Part shown: one piece after another, positions 31,269 to 39,700 of the stretch
How positions within the stretch are numbered: position 1 is the first letter of the stretch
Layout of the letters: each line of letters opens with the position of its first letter
NCBI GenBank assembly: GCA_944326705.1
Contig: CALVEY010000020.1
Location: forward strand, 1-44,774
Reading direction: 5' to 3'
Length of the DNA: 44,774 bases
Source of the DNA: an uncultured Mucispirillum sp.
Lineage (GTDB): Bacteria > Chrysiogenota > Deferribacteres > Deferribacterales > Mucispirillaceae
Position numbers and translations under genes: made by a program
The notes under the pieces: generated by a model
Database searches by the model: none
What the model was told of the DNA's origin: nothing
Seen by the model: the letters and a program-made list of their open reading frames with translations, nothing else

Positions 31269-32537
31269 TTATTTACTTGCTAATGCTGATAATGCTGCAG
31301 TATAACCTGTTGAGCAGGCTACTCCATAACCTGATTTCTCAGTTGGAAAATCATAATCTGCTAAAGTATTTCCTGCAAAAAATACATTATCATATAAAGG
31401 ACTGCCTTTACTATCTAAGGCCTGCAGTCTGTTGTTTACTTTCACACCAAATTTTGTAAAAAGATGGCTGCCAAAAACATTTTTATCTGACCTTTCTTCA
31501 ACAGAAGCTGGCGAATCTACTGCTATATTAAAGATTGTTTCATATACTTTATCTGGGGTAGATAAAATACCGCCGCCTATCACACCGCCTGTTGCTATAA
31601 TAAATTTATCTGCAGTATATTCTGTTTCCAAAGCACCAGCTATATTATTATGTAATGCTATGACACTTTTACACTTACCATTTTCTATAACTGCTCTTTG
31701 AACATTACAGTTTTCAATAAATTTTACTTTTAATTTTTTTGCTTCATTAATTAAAGCATTTCTCAACCTGTAACCGCCTACACCTGGTGGAATAGATACT
31801 GCTTCCACTAAAATAAAGCCAAGGTTTTGCAGCTCTTTAAAGTTTTTAGTATAGTTTACTGTGCCGCATATTGGTGGAATAATTACTGCATCATAACCAG
31901 CAGCAGCTTTTGTAAGCTCACCTTTAAGCCAGTTAAACCCTTCTTCTTTATCTACATAGCGTGCTAAATCAAGGCAGTTAAGCACTCTATGAGTTTTACC
32001 AAATGGAGATTTTAGTATAACTGAATTAATTTCTGCATCAGCAAATACTTTATACTGCTTAGCCTGTTTTACAGCTAGTGCAGGCTGAGCATCTTTTAAA
32101 TATTCAACTCCTGCAAAAAGTATTTTCTTAGCTTTTAATATTCTTGATGCATTATTTGATTCACTGCATATATAAGTAGGCTTTGTTGTTCCTGCAATAG
32201 AAACTGCAGTTTGATTAAGCCCTTCTTCGTTCATTTTTATTTCATATCCATTAGCATTAGATATTTCTATAAGACTTGCAAAAGCATTTTTTATATTTTC
32301 TGCACCAATAATATTATATGGATGCTCTTTGCTAAGCTCTGATAAATGATTAAATGGGTTATCTGTTATTTTTTTACCATTAACATATCCTAAGAAATCA
32401 ACAGCACCACTTCCTATTGAAATAACCCCAGCACCTTCAGATAATACGCTGACAGACGCTCCAGATTTAGCAGCTGTAATAGCAGCCATAAGCCCTGCCA
32501 TTCCTGCTCCAACAACTAATACATCACTATGCCTCAT
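31269..32537 (-). CDS. glpB: Anaerobic glycerol-3-phosphate dehydrogenase subunit B
   Basis: FMN/FAD-linked subunit of the anaerobic dehydrogenase complex. The Rossmann motif DVLVVGAGMAGLMAAI opens the protein and a second dinucleotide-fold block KFIIATGGVIGGG lies near residue 315. The C-terminus FAGNTLADYDFPTEKSGYG is typical. The ATG at 32537 is preferred (422 residues) because it is preceded by GGAGAAGG and puts the Rossmann strand at residue 5; an ATG at 32552 would add 5 residues. It overlaps glpA by 11 bases, as is usual for glpAB. Confidence 0.93.
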   Translation of the reverse strand: MRHSDVLVVGAGMAGLMAAITAAKSGASVSVLSEGAGVISIGSGAVDFLGYVNGKKITDNPFNHLSELSKEHPYNIIGAENIKNAFASLIEISNANGYEIKMNEEGLNQTAVSIAGTTKPTYICSESNNASRILKAKKILFAGVEYLKDAQPALAVKQAKQYKVFADAEINSVILKSPFGKTHRVLNCLDLARYVDKEEGFNWLKGELTKAAAGYDAVIIPPICGTVNYTKNFKELQNLGFILVEAVSIPPGVGGYRLRNALINEAKKLKVKFIENCNVQRAVIENGKCKSVIALHNNIAGALETEYTADKFIIATGGVIGGGILSTPDKVYETIFNIAVDSPASVEERSDKNVFGSHLFTKFGVKVNNRLQALDSKGSPLYDNVFFAGNTLADYDFPTEKSGYGVACSTGYTAALSALASK

Positions 32538-34131
32538 AACCTTCTCCATCAAAATTAAGTGTAGAAAGATAAATCGCTCTTGTAAGTTCAGCCTCTCTTA
32601 ACTGACCGCCCCATAATGCAGGACGAAGCCCATTCCACCTTTCTTGTAAAAAGTTTTTAATATTATCTGAAGGTTTTAGCTTCATTTCTATATTTTCATT
32701 TTCTAATGCAGCTATTGCCCTTAAAGAGCAGAAAGTTCCCTGACAAGTTCCCATACCAAGCCTTGTTCTAAGCCTGATATCATTTAAGTAATATGATGCA
32801 CTATCTTGAGCAACATATTTGATTTCTGATAAAGTAACCATTTCACATTCGCAGACAAGCTCATTTTTCTCATTGCTTTTTTCTATATTATCAAGCACTT
32901 TATCAAAATCTGCCCCAATTCTGTCTGCAACAATATTAACTGCACCTTGTGGGAAATATTTTTTTGCTTTACTAACAGTTTGTTCTGATACATCTGGAAT
33001 AATTGGTTCATCTGCTGTGCGGCATTTTGCAGTAACACCCGCCATACCAGCAACCACATCACTTACTTTTTCAGCCATAAGTCTGTATGTTGTAAGTTTA
33101 CCACCAAATATTGAAACAAAACCAGAAAGACCTTCTTCTGTATGGTTTACAATATTAAAGTTACGGCTTGCAGACCTGCCAGACCCTTTTGCACCATAAA
33201 GTGGACGAGTTCCTGCAAAAGCACGAAGTATTCTGTAATCATCTACATAAGGGAAAACAACTCTGCCTATATCTAAAAGTTTTTTTACTTCCTGACTTGT
33301 AGGTGTTTTATCATCTGGAGTATCGGCTTCGGCAGAAGTAGTTCCTAAAATAGTAACAGAGCCATGTGGCACAAAAATATCGCCATCTGAGCTTTTATGC
33401 AGCCTGTTAATTACTCTTGATGTAAACCTGTGGTTAAATACAATTAATGTGCCTCTGTCTGGAGAAATAGGCAGTGGAGCAAGTCCTGAAAGAGCAACCA
33501 TCTCACCTGCCCATGAGCCTGAAGCATTAACTATATAATCACAGCCAAACTCAACTATTTCATTTGTAACTTTATTTAAGGCTTTAACACCTTTTACTTT
33601 GCCGCTTTCTGTAATTATGTCGATAACTTTATGATATGTATATAACTCGCCGCCATATTTTCTTGCACTCATAGCATTTTGCCATACAAGGCGAAAACCA
33701 TCTATACAAGAATCTGGCACTTTATAAACTTTGGATATATCTCTTGAAAGATTTGGTTCTAACTTAAAAGCTTCTTCTAATGAAATCTCTTCAGTTTTAA
33801 TACCAGCTGTTTTGCAGCCTTCCAGCCATTTTGGAGCAAAGTCTTTATCATCTTCTGGTGTCTGCACAAAAAAGCCTTCCGTTAATTCAACACAATGCTT
33901 ACCAATCTTACGAAGAATCATATTTTCTTCAATACATTCCTTTGCTGATTCATTGTCGTTAACAGCATATCTAGCACCACTGTGCAGCAAACCGTGAAAA
34001 CGCGAGCTTGTGCCATATGCTAAGCCGCCCTGCTCAAGCATTATTGCAGGTATACCACGCATACTTAAATCCCGCAGAACACCGCTGCCTGTTGCACCGC
34101 CACCAATAATTATAACTGTGGTAGATATCAT
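32527..34131 (-). CDS. glpA: Anaerobic glycerol-3-phosphate dehydrogenase subunit A
   Basis: Catalytic FAD subunit oxidising sn-glycerol 3-phosphate to dihydroxyacetone phosphate under anaerobic conditions. VIIIGGGATGSGVLRDLSMRG is the FAD-binding fold, with the family's RFHGLLHSGARYAV nearby. The C-terminal about 100 residues hold the BFD-like 2Fe-2S domain, with CECE and then GMGTCQGTFC, which distinguishes anaerobic GlpA from aerobic GlpD. The length is 534 against 542 in E. coli. It is the first gene of the operon and is expressed from the region upstream of 34131. Confidence 0.96.
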   Translation of the reverse strand: MISTTVIIIGGGATGSGVLRDLSMRGIPAIMLEQGGLAYGTSSRFHGLLHSGARYAVNDNESAKECIEENMILRKIGKHCVELTEGFFVQTPEDDKDFAPKWLEGCKTAGIKTEEISLEEAFKLEPNLSRDISKVYKVPDSCIDGFRLVWQNAMSARKYGGELYTYHKVIDIITESGKVKGVKALNKVTNEIVEFGCDYIVNASGSWAGEMVALSGLAPLPISPDRGTLIVFNHRFTSRVINRLHKSSDGDIFVPHGSVTILGTTSAEADTPDDKTPTSQEVKKLLDIGRVVFPYVDDYRILRAFAGTRPLYGAKGSGRSASRNFNIVNHTEEGLSGFVSIFGGKLTTYRLMAEKVSDVVAGMAGVTAKCRTADEPIIPDVSEQTVSKAKKYFPQGAVNIVADRIGADFDKVLDNIEKSNEKNELVCECEMVTLSEIKYVAQDSASYYLNDIRLRTRLGMGTCQGTFCSLRAIAALENENIEMKLKPSDNIKNFLQERWNGLRPALWGGQLREAELTRAIYLSTLNFDGEGYEA

Positions 34132-34457
34132 AATAGAACCTCACTTACACAATTTTCTAACAGTGTTTATTTTATATTACTTTTTAGAAATAAGCAAGTA
34201 TTTTTTATTAAATTATAACACAATTATAATAAAACCACATATTACAGAAAGACACAGAATAACTTATTGTATATAAAGATAATTTTTATGAACTAAAGAC
34301 TATTATTATGCTTTAGATACTTAATTAAAATGATTAATATACACTTTTTATTTATTTTTAAAAAAAGGATAAAATTTGTATAAAATAAAACATAGTTTAC
34401 ATATATAAATAATTATTTTAAAATATTATAACAATTTTTGATAATGTTATATTATAA
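34132..34457. promoter_or_regulatory. Intergenic region between pbpC end and glpA start
   Basis: 326 bases, extremely AT-rich, with no gene. On the minus strand TGTTATAAT (34220 down to 34212) is a perfect extended -10 element for glpA, giving a leader of about 75 bases; no good -35 accompanies it. A weak 7-base-pair hairpin TATAACA/TGTTATA (34427-34451) just beyond the pbpC stop, and a 6-base-pair one at 34293-34316 (CTAAAG/CTTTAG), may be terminators but lack strong T-runs. No FNR or CRP consensus site was recognised. Confidence 0.35.
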
Positions 34458-36779
34458 TTAATTATATAATAGTGTAACTTTAAAGTTAACTGTAGATGAC
34501 CTGCCTAAATTATCTGTTACTGTTAATTTATGGTTTCCAAGAACAGGTTTCCAAAAAAATGGAGTATTAATATCAGATGAACCAACAAATCTATTATCTA
34601 TAAAATAATAAAGGGTTTCTGCATCACTGTCTGAAGATATTACAAACGCTATATCTTTTTTATTATCATTATATATACTGTATGTGGACATACTTGCAGG
34701 GCTTAAAATCTGCGGCGGGTTACCTGTATTTGATGTTATACTTATTTTGCACCCAGGCATAAATTTAGGGGGCTGCAGCTTTTGTATACCAGATTTTTTA
34801 AAAAGCATACTGATATCCGTAGGCCAAAATTCATATACTCTCATTTCAGTAGTTTCTTTATCATAATAACAGGCTCTTAAACCTGTTTCTTTATCTATTG
34901 GAACAGCTCTAAAAACATCAGTTACTTTAATAGGTGATACACCAGGGATAAAATAACCTTTTTCAAGGTTTTTACAGTATTTATTAGGTAAATCACCTGT
35001 TGGAGCACATATATCCACTTCCTTAATATTAAGTATTTCATCTGGCTTTTGTTTAGCATATACCACATTTTCGTTATACTTTAAAGCTGAAGCAATATTA
35101 AAAAATAATGTACCTGCAGAAGTTCTACCTAGAAATGCAGGGTTTCCTGTGCCATCAAAATTTCCTACCCAGCAAACTAATACATAATCACCTAAAATAC
35201 CTGCAGTCCAGGCATCTTTAAAAGCATAAGATGTACCTGTTTTCCATGCTATATAATCATTATCAAAAATTGATGATGGTTTTGGATTATAATAAAGCAT
35301 ATCAACAGTTAAAAAAGCAGCTTCTTTTGAAAACATTCTGTAACTGTCTTCTTCACATTTTAAATCCTGCATATAATTTATACATTTTTCTTCCCCCAGA
35401 TTTGCAAGTCCTGCATACATTTTTACAACATTTTCCATAGTAACTTCAAAGCCGCCTATGGCAAGAGCTGTGCCGTAATATTCTTCAGGCTGCATATTCT
35501 CTACTCCAGAATAATATAAAAAGTCATAAAAAGATGATTTTGGAAGCTTTGTTAAAAGCTCAATAGCTGGAATATTTCTTGAATGGATAAGTGCATCTCT
35601 TGCAAATAAAGGCCCCATAAAACCTCTGTCTGCATTTTCTGGAGAATATGCACCATACTGCCTTGGAGCATCTTTCATCATAGATTTTGGGTGAATAAGC
35701 CCCTGTTCAATAGCTAATCCAAAAATAAAAGGTTTTAATGCAGAGCCGGGGGAACGCATAGCCTCTACCCCATTTACCTGCCCATATATTTCACTGTTAA
35801 AATAGTCTGCAGAGCCTATATAAGATACTACTTCCATAGTTTTATAATTTAAAAGCATAACTGCAGCATTATTTATACCTTTACTTTTATTATTAATAAT
35901 ATATTCAGATACAGTATTTTCTAAAAGCCTTTGCTTACGCATATCTATTGTAGAATATACACTGCCTCTCATACCTCGGCTTAATAAATAATCTGTTAAA
36001 TGAGGTGCTGCAAAGGGAAGATTTTTTGGATGCCTGACAGATACTTCCATATCTAAAAGAGATGATAATGATATATCTTCTGGATGATATTTCAGCCATA
36101 TTGGAAAAATTCGCTTTCTGCTTTCTATACCCTGCTGCATTCCAATTTTACTTGTAGGCACTCTTTTAGACGGGTTTTGCGGTATAACTGCTAAAGTAAT
36201 ACTTTCAAATAATGTAATATCTTCAGCATTGACATTAAAGTATATTAAAGATGCAGCTTCTACTCCTTCTATATTATGACCATAAGGAGCAAGGTTTAAA
36301 TATGCTTCTAAAATTTCATTTTTATTATGCCTTATTTCTAATATAACAGCATAAAAAATCTGCTTTAATTTACCTGGGATTGTTTTAGAGTTTATATTAT
36401 ATTTAAGTCGTGCAAGCTGCATAGTAATAGTTGATGCGCCAAGTGGTCTATTATCCTGCTTAATAAGAGAAGTAAATGCTCTAAATAATGCAACAGGATT
36501 TACTCCAAAATGATAATAAAACCACCTGTCTTCATATAAAAGTGTTGCATCAAGTAATTTAGGCGATATTTCACTTAACGGCTTATATACTCTATATATA
36601 CCGTCATTTGCTAATGTAAGCCTCATTAAGTTATTATCTTTATCATATATTGCTGTTGAAAAGCTTACATTTTCAAGTATTGGTTTAGCAGTTATCTTTA
36701 ATACCAGCACTGTAAAAATCAGTATGGCTGATATTAAGATAACTGCATTATATAATTTATTATATTTATTCTGCTTCAT
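34458..36779 (-). CDS. pbpC: Penicillin-binding protein 1C
   Basis: Bifunctional class A penicillin-binding protein. The order is one membrane segment (12-30), a glycosyltransferase-51 domain (about 50-230) with catalytic Glu in YEDRWFYYHFG (E83), a transpeptidase domain with SALK (S346), SRN (400-402) and KTGTS (513-517), and a C-terminal PBP1C-specific domain (about 680-773). All catalytic residues are intact. The start overlaps the alpha-2-macroglobulin gene by 14 bases. Linkage of pbpC with a bacterial alpha-2-macroglobulin gene is well known in Gram-negative bacteria and suggests repair of the wall after breach plus trapping of attacking proteases. Confidence 0.95.
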   Translation of the reverse strand: MKQNKYNKLYNAVILISAILIFTVLVLKITAKPILENVSFSTAIYDKDNNLMRLTLANDGIYRVYKPLSEISPKLLDATLLYEDRWFYYHFGVNPVALFRAFTSLIKQDNRPLGASTITMQLARLKYNINSKTIPGKLKQIFYAVILEIRHNKNEILEAYLNLAPYGHNIEGVEAASLIYFNVNAEDITLFESITLAVIPQNPSKRVPTSKIGMQQGIESRKRIFPIWLKYHPEDISLSSLLDMEVSVRHPKNLPFAAPHLTDYLLSRGMRGSVYSTIDMRKQRLLENTVSEYIINNKSKGINNAAVMLLNYKTMEVVSYIGSADYFNSEIYGQVNGVEAMRSPGSALKPFIFGLAIEQGLIHPKSMMKDAPRQYGAYSPENADRGFMGPLFARDALIHSRNIPAIELLTKLPKSSFYDFLYYSGVENMQPEEYYGTALAIGGFEVTMENVVKMYAGLANLGEEKCINYMQDLKCEEDSYRMFSKEAAFLTVDMLYYNPKPSSIFDNDYIAWKTGTSYAFKDAWTAGILGDYVLVCWVGNFDGTGNPAFLGRTSAGTLFFNIASALKYNENVVYAKQKPDEILNIKEVDICAPTGDLPNKYCKNLEKGYFIPGVSPIKVTDVFRAVPIDKETGLRACYYDKETTEMRVYEFWPTDISMLFKKSGIQKLQPPKFMPGCKISITSNTGNPPQILSPASMSTYSIYNDNKKDIAFVISSDSDAETLYYFIDNRFVGSSDINTPFFWKPVLGNHKLTVTDNLGRSSTVNFKVTLLYN

Positions 36780-39700
36780 TTATTATAAAAGTAAATGAAT
36801 TGCCTGTAGCATTAATATCCCTGTTATATAAGCTTTCTGCATAAGCAGGGGGAACTGTAAATGTTCCTGATGATAACAGTTTTATTTTATAAGTTACTGT
36901 ATTATCATACCCTTTAGGAATATTTAAATATATAATTGCTCTATCTTCCCTAAATTCATGGCTTTCATAAGCTCTTGGCACATTTACTCCAGATTGAGTT
37001 AATATTTCTGTTCCACCTGGCACTAAATCAGTAATTGCAGTTATGGCACTTTTACTTGTCATATTACCTTTCTGCTTAATTCTTAATGCAACAGTAACTT
37101 CATCACCCTGTTTACCTGCTGTAATTTTATTACCATTTTTATCATAGAAAGATTTTGTAATCTCTATACCATTTGATGTTTGAGCAGGAATATTTTTATC
37201 AAATCCACTTGTTGTAACATAATAGTAGTAGCCTAACTTATTAGCCTCATTAAAAGATACATTAATATTTTTTATATCTTTAGAAAATACAGCTTTATTT
37301 TTATTATTTTCATCTACTGTTACACCTTTGCCAGCATCTGCATATAAAGGTGTAATATCTTTGCCTGTGCTTATTCCATAAAGGGCAGCAAGAGCAAAGG
37401 CACTTGAGAAGGAATTATAATATCCATCATTTATATCCTGCAGAATTTTATTTACAAATCCTTTTGATTCTTCTGCAAGTTTTGGAGCATGTCTGCCAGT
37501 TAAATATATATACCTTGATATATTTGTAAGAGAATCATAAAAATCACCATAGAATAAGTATTTAATATATGATGGTTTAGATGACTGTAAAAGCTCATAA
37601 CCTTTACTTTCATTTTTATAAAGAATATATGCTGCACCCATATAGGAAGCTACAAGTGAATTTTCCCAGTTTTTATAGCTTTTAGAGCAGTATTCTTCAA
37701 GCACATTTAATGCTCTTGAATTTACTGTGCCTGTTCTTGCAAGCAGATATACAGCATAAGCAATATTATCTGCTTCATACTGGCTGTATGGCCTGCTGGA
37801 AGCAATATTTTTAAGAAATTCTAACGCATTATTATATAAATTTTCTGGCACATTAAAGCCTAAATCTCTTGCATCGATTAAAAGCTGAGTTGCATATATT
37901 GCAGGCAGATTATAAACATAACTGCCGCCACTCCAGTATGTAAAGCCATTTACACCTTTCTGGCGTTTAGTAAGCTCACGAATATATGCATTAAATACAT
38001 CCTGCACTTCTTTAGTATTAATAGTGTTATTTGTTGCAGCAAATATAACTACTGGATATATTTTACTTGTAATCTGCTCTGTGCAGCCATAAGGATAATT
38101 TTGCAGATAGTTACCTATACCAGATACTGCTGTTAATGGATTAGAAGATACTGCAACTTCTCTTTTAACAGCAAAATCATACATATCTCTATTATCAACT
38201 TTAATAGATGATTTTTTACCAGTAAAAGAGCCTATTTGAATATTAGTTCTATAAGGCACTGCTGGACGAATAGATGATGTGATTTTTGATGTTATAATTT
38301 CTTTTATAGAGTTAGATTTTGCTTCAAGTACAATTTCTGCACTGCCTAACTCATCAAGCACTTCCACATCAAATAAAATCAGAGCTTCACCGCCATTTTT
38401 TATAGATACTGTTTTTGTTGTTTCCCCAGTAATTGATAAATGTTTTGAAGGTTTTGCTGTTACTGTAATAGTTGCATTATCTTTACTATCTATTAAGTTT
38501 GTTATACCTACTGATAATTTAAATTTATCACCAGATACTGCTGCATAAGGCATATTAGGTGTCATAACAACAGGTGCGCGTGAAATAAAAGATGTTTCTG
38601 TGCTTCCAACAGCTTCATCTGATACTGCAACAGCCATAACTTTCATAGAGCCGTTAAAATGTTCTGGTATTTGAATAGTTTCAGTTTTCTTTTCACCTTT
38701 CTTTACATCTATAATATGTGACCAGTGAGCAACAGGTTTTTCCACTACTCTTGCAAACGGATTAAGTTTTTTTGCAACCATATCTGCCATAACTGCATTT
38801 TCACCACCGCCAATACCTGAAAGCTCACTTAATATTTTATAATCTGGCAGAATTAAGTCTGCTGTCTGCTTAGTAGTTACTAATAAAGCAATTTTCTGCA
38901 TAAAGAAATCAAGCGGGTTAGGAAGTTTATAACCTGCCACCTGCAATATACCTTCATCTACTCCATAAACTATAATTTTCCCTGACTTATCAGCAGAATA
39001 TTCCACATCTACACTGCTGCCAGGAAGTACAACCTCTGGAGTTTTAAGGTTAATATTTATTTTATATTTTGATTTATCAATACTAAAAGGTGCTACAGCA
39101 TAACTTAATGGTTTAGAATAAATATCTTTTGAAGCAATATCCCTTACAAAAGCTACATTTATATAACCATTGCCTTTTAAGTCTTCTGGCACTTTTATTG
39201 TTTCTATTATAGTATTTGTATCTGCTTTAAACCATTTATATGAATATACTTTTTCTTTTTCAATAGTGATTAAGCCGTAACCTGAATAAGGGGCAGTAAT
39301 ATTCATTTTTATAGTATCGCCTGCTTTATATTCAGCTTTATCAAGTTTTAAAGCAAGTTCTGCTTCTTTAGCAAGTGATGTATCTATACTTTCACTGCCT
39401 GATACAAAATACTCTACTTTTCCTATGATAGTATTATCTTTATCTACTATTTCATATACTAAATCACCATTAACAGATGTAGGCAGTAATATATTTGAGC
39501 CTTTATCACTTATAGATAATGGGCCGCTGTTTATAACATTATATCTTTTAATTGTGCTGTATCTATATCTGCCACTGTTATCTTTAATATACTGATTTAC
39601 ATAAGTTATTCGTGATAACCTGTATTTTAAGTTATCAAGTGCAATTTTATTAAGATTGCTGTCTACTGCTATAAAATTTACATTTGCACTTTCATTTAAA

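Noticed and set aside
32819-33199. 126-residue plus-strand frame inside glpA
   Set aside because: Antisense shadow of a conserved enzyme; composition is explained by the codons of glpA.
34293-34316. CTAAAG/CTTTAG hairpin as a terminator of pbpC
   Set aside because: Only six base pairs with a 12-base loop and no T-run; it is more than 140 bases from the stop.
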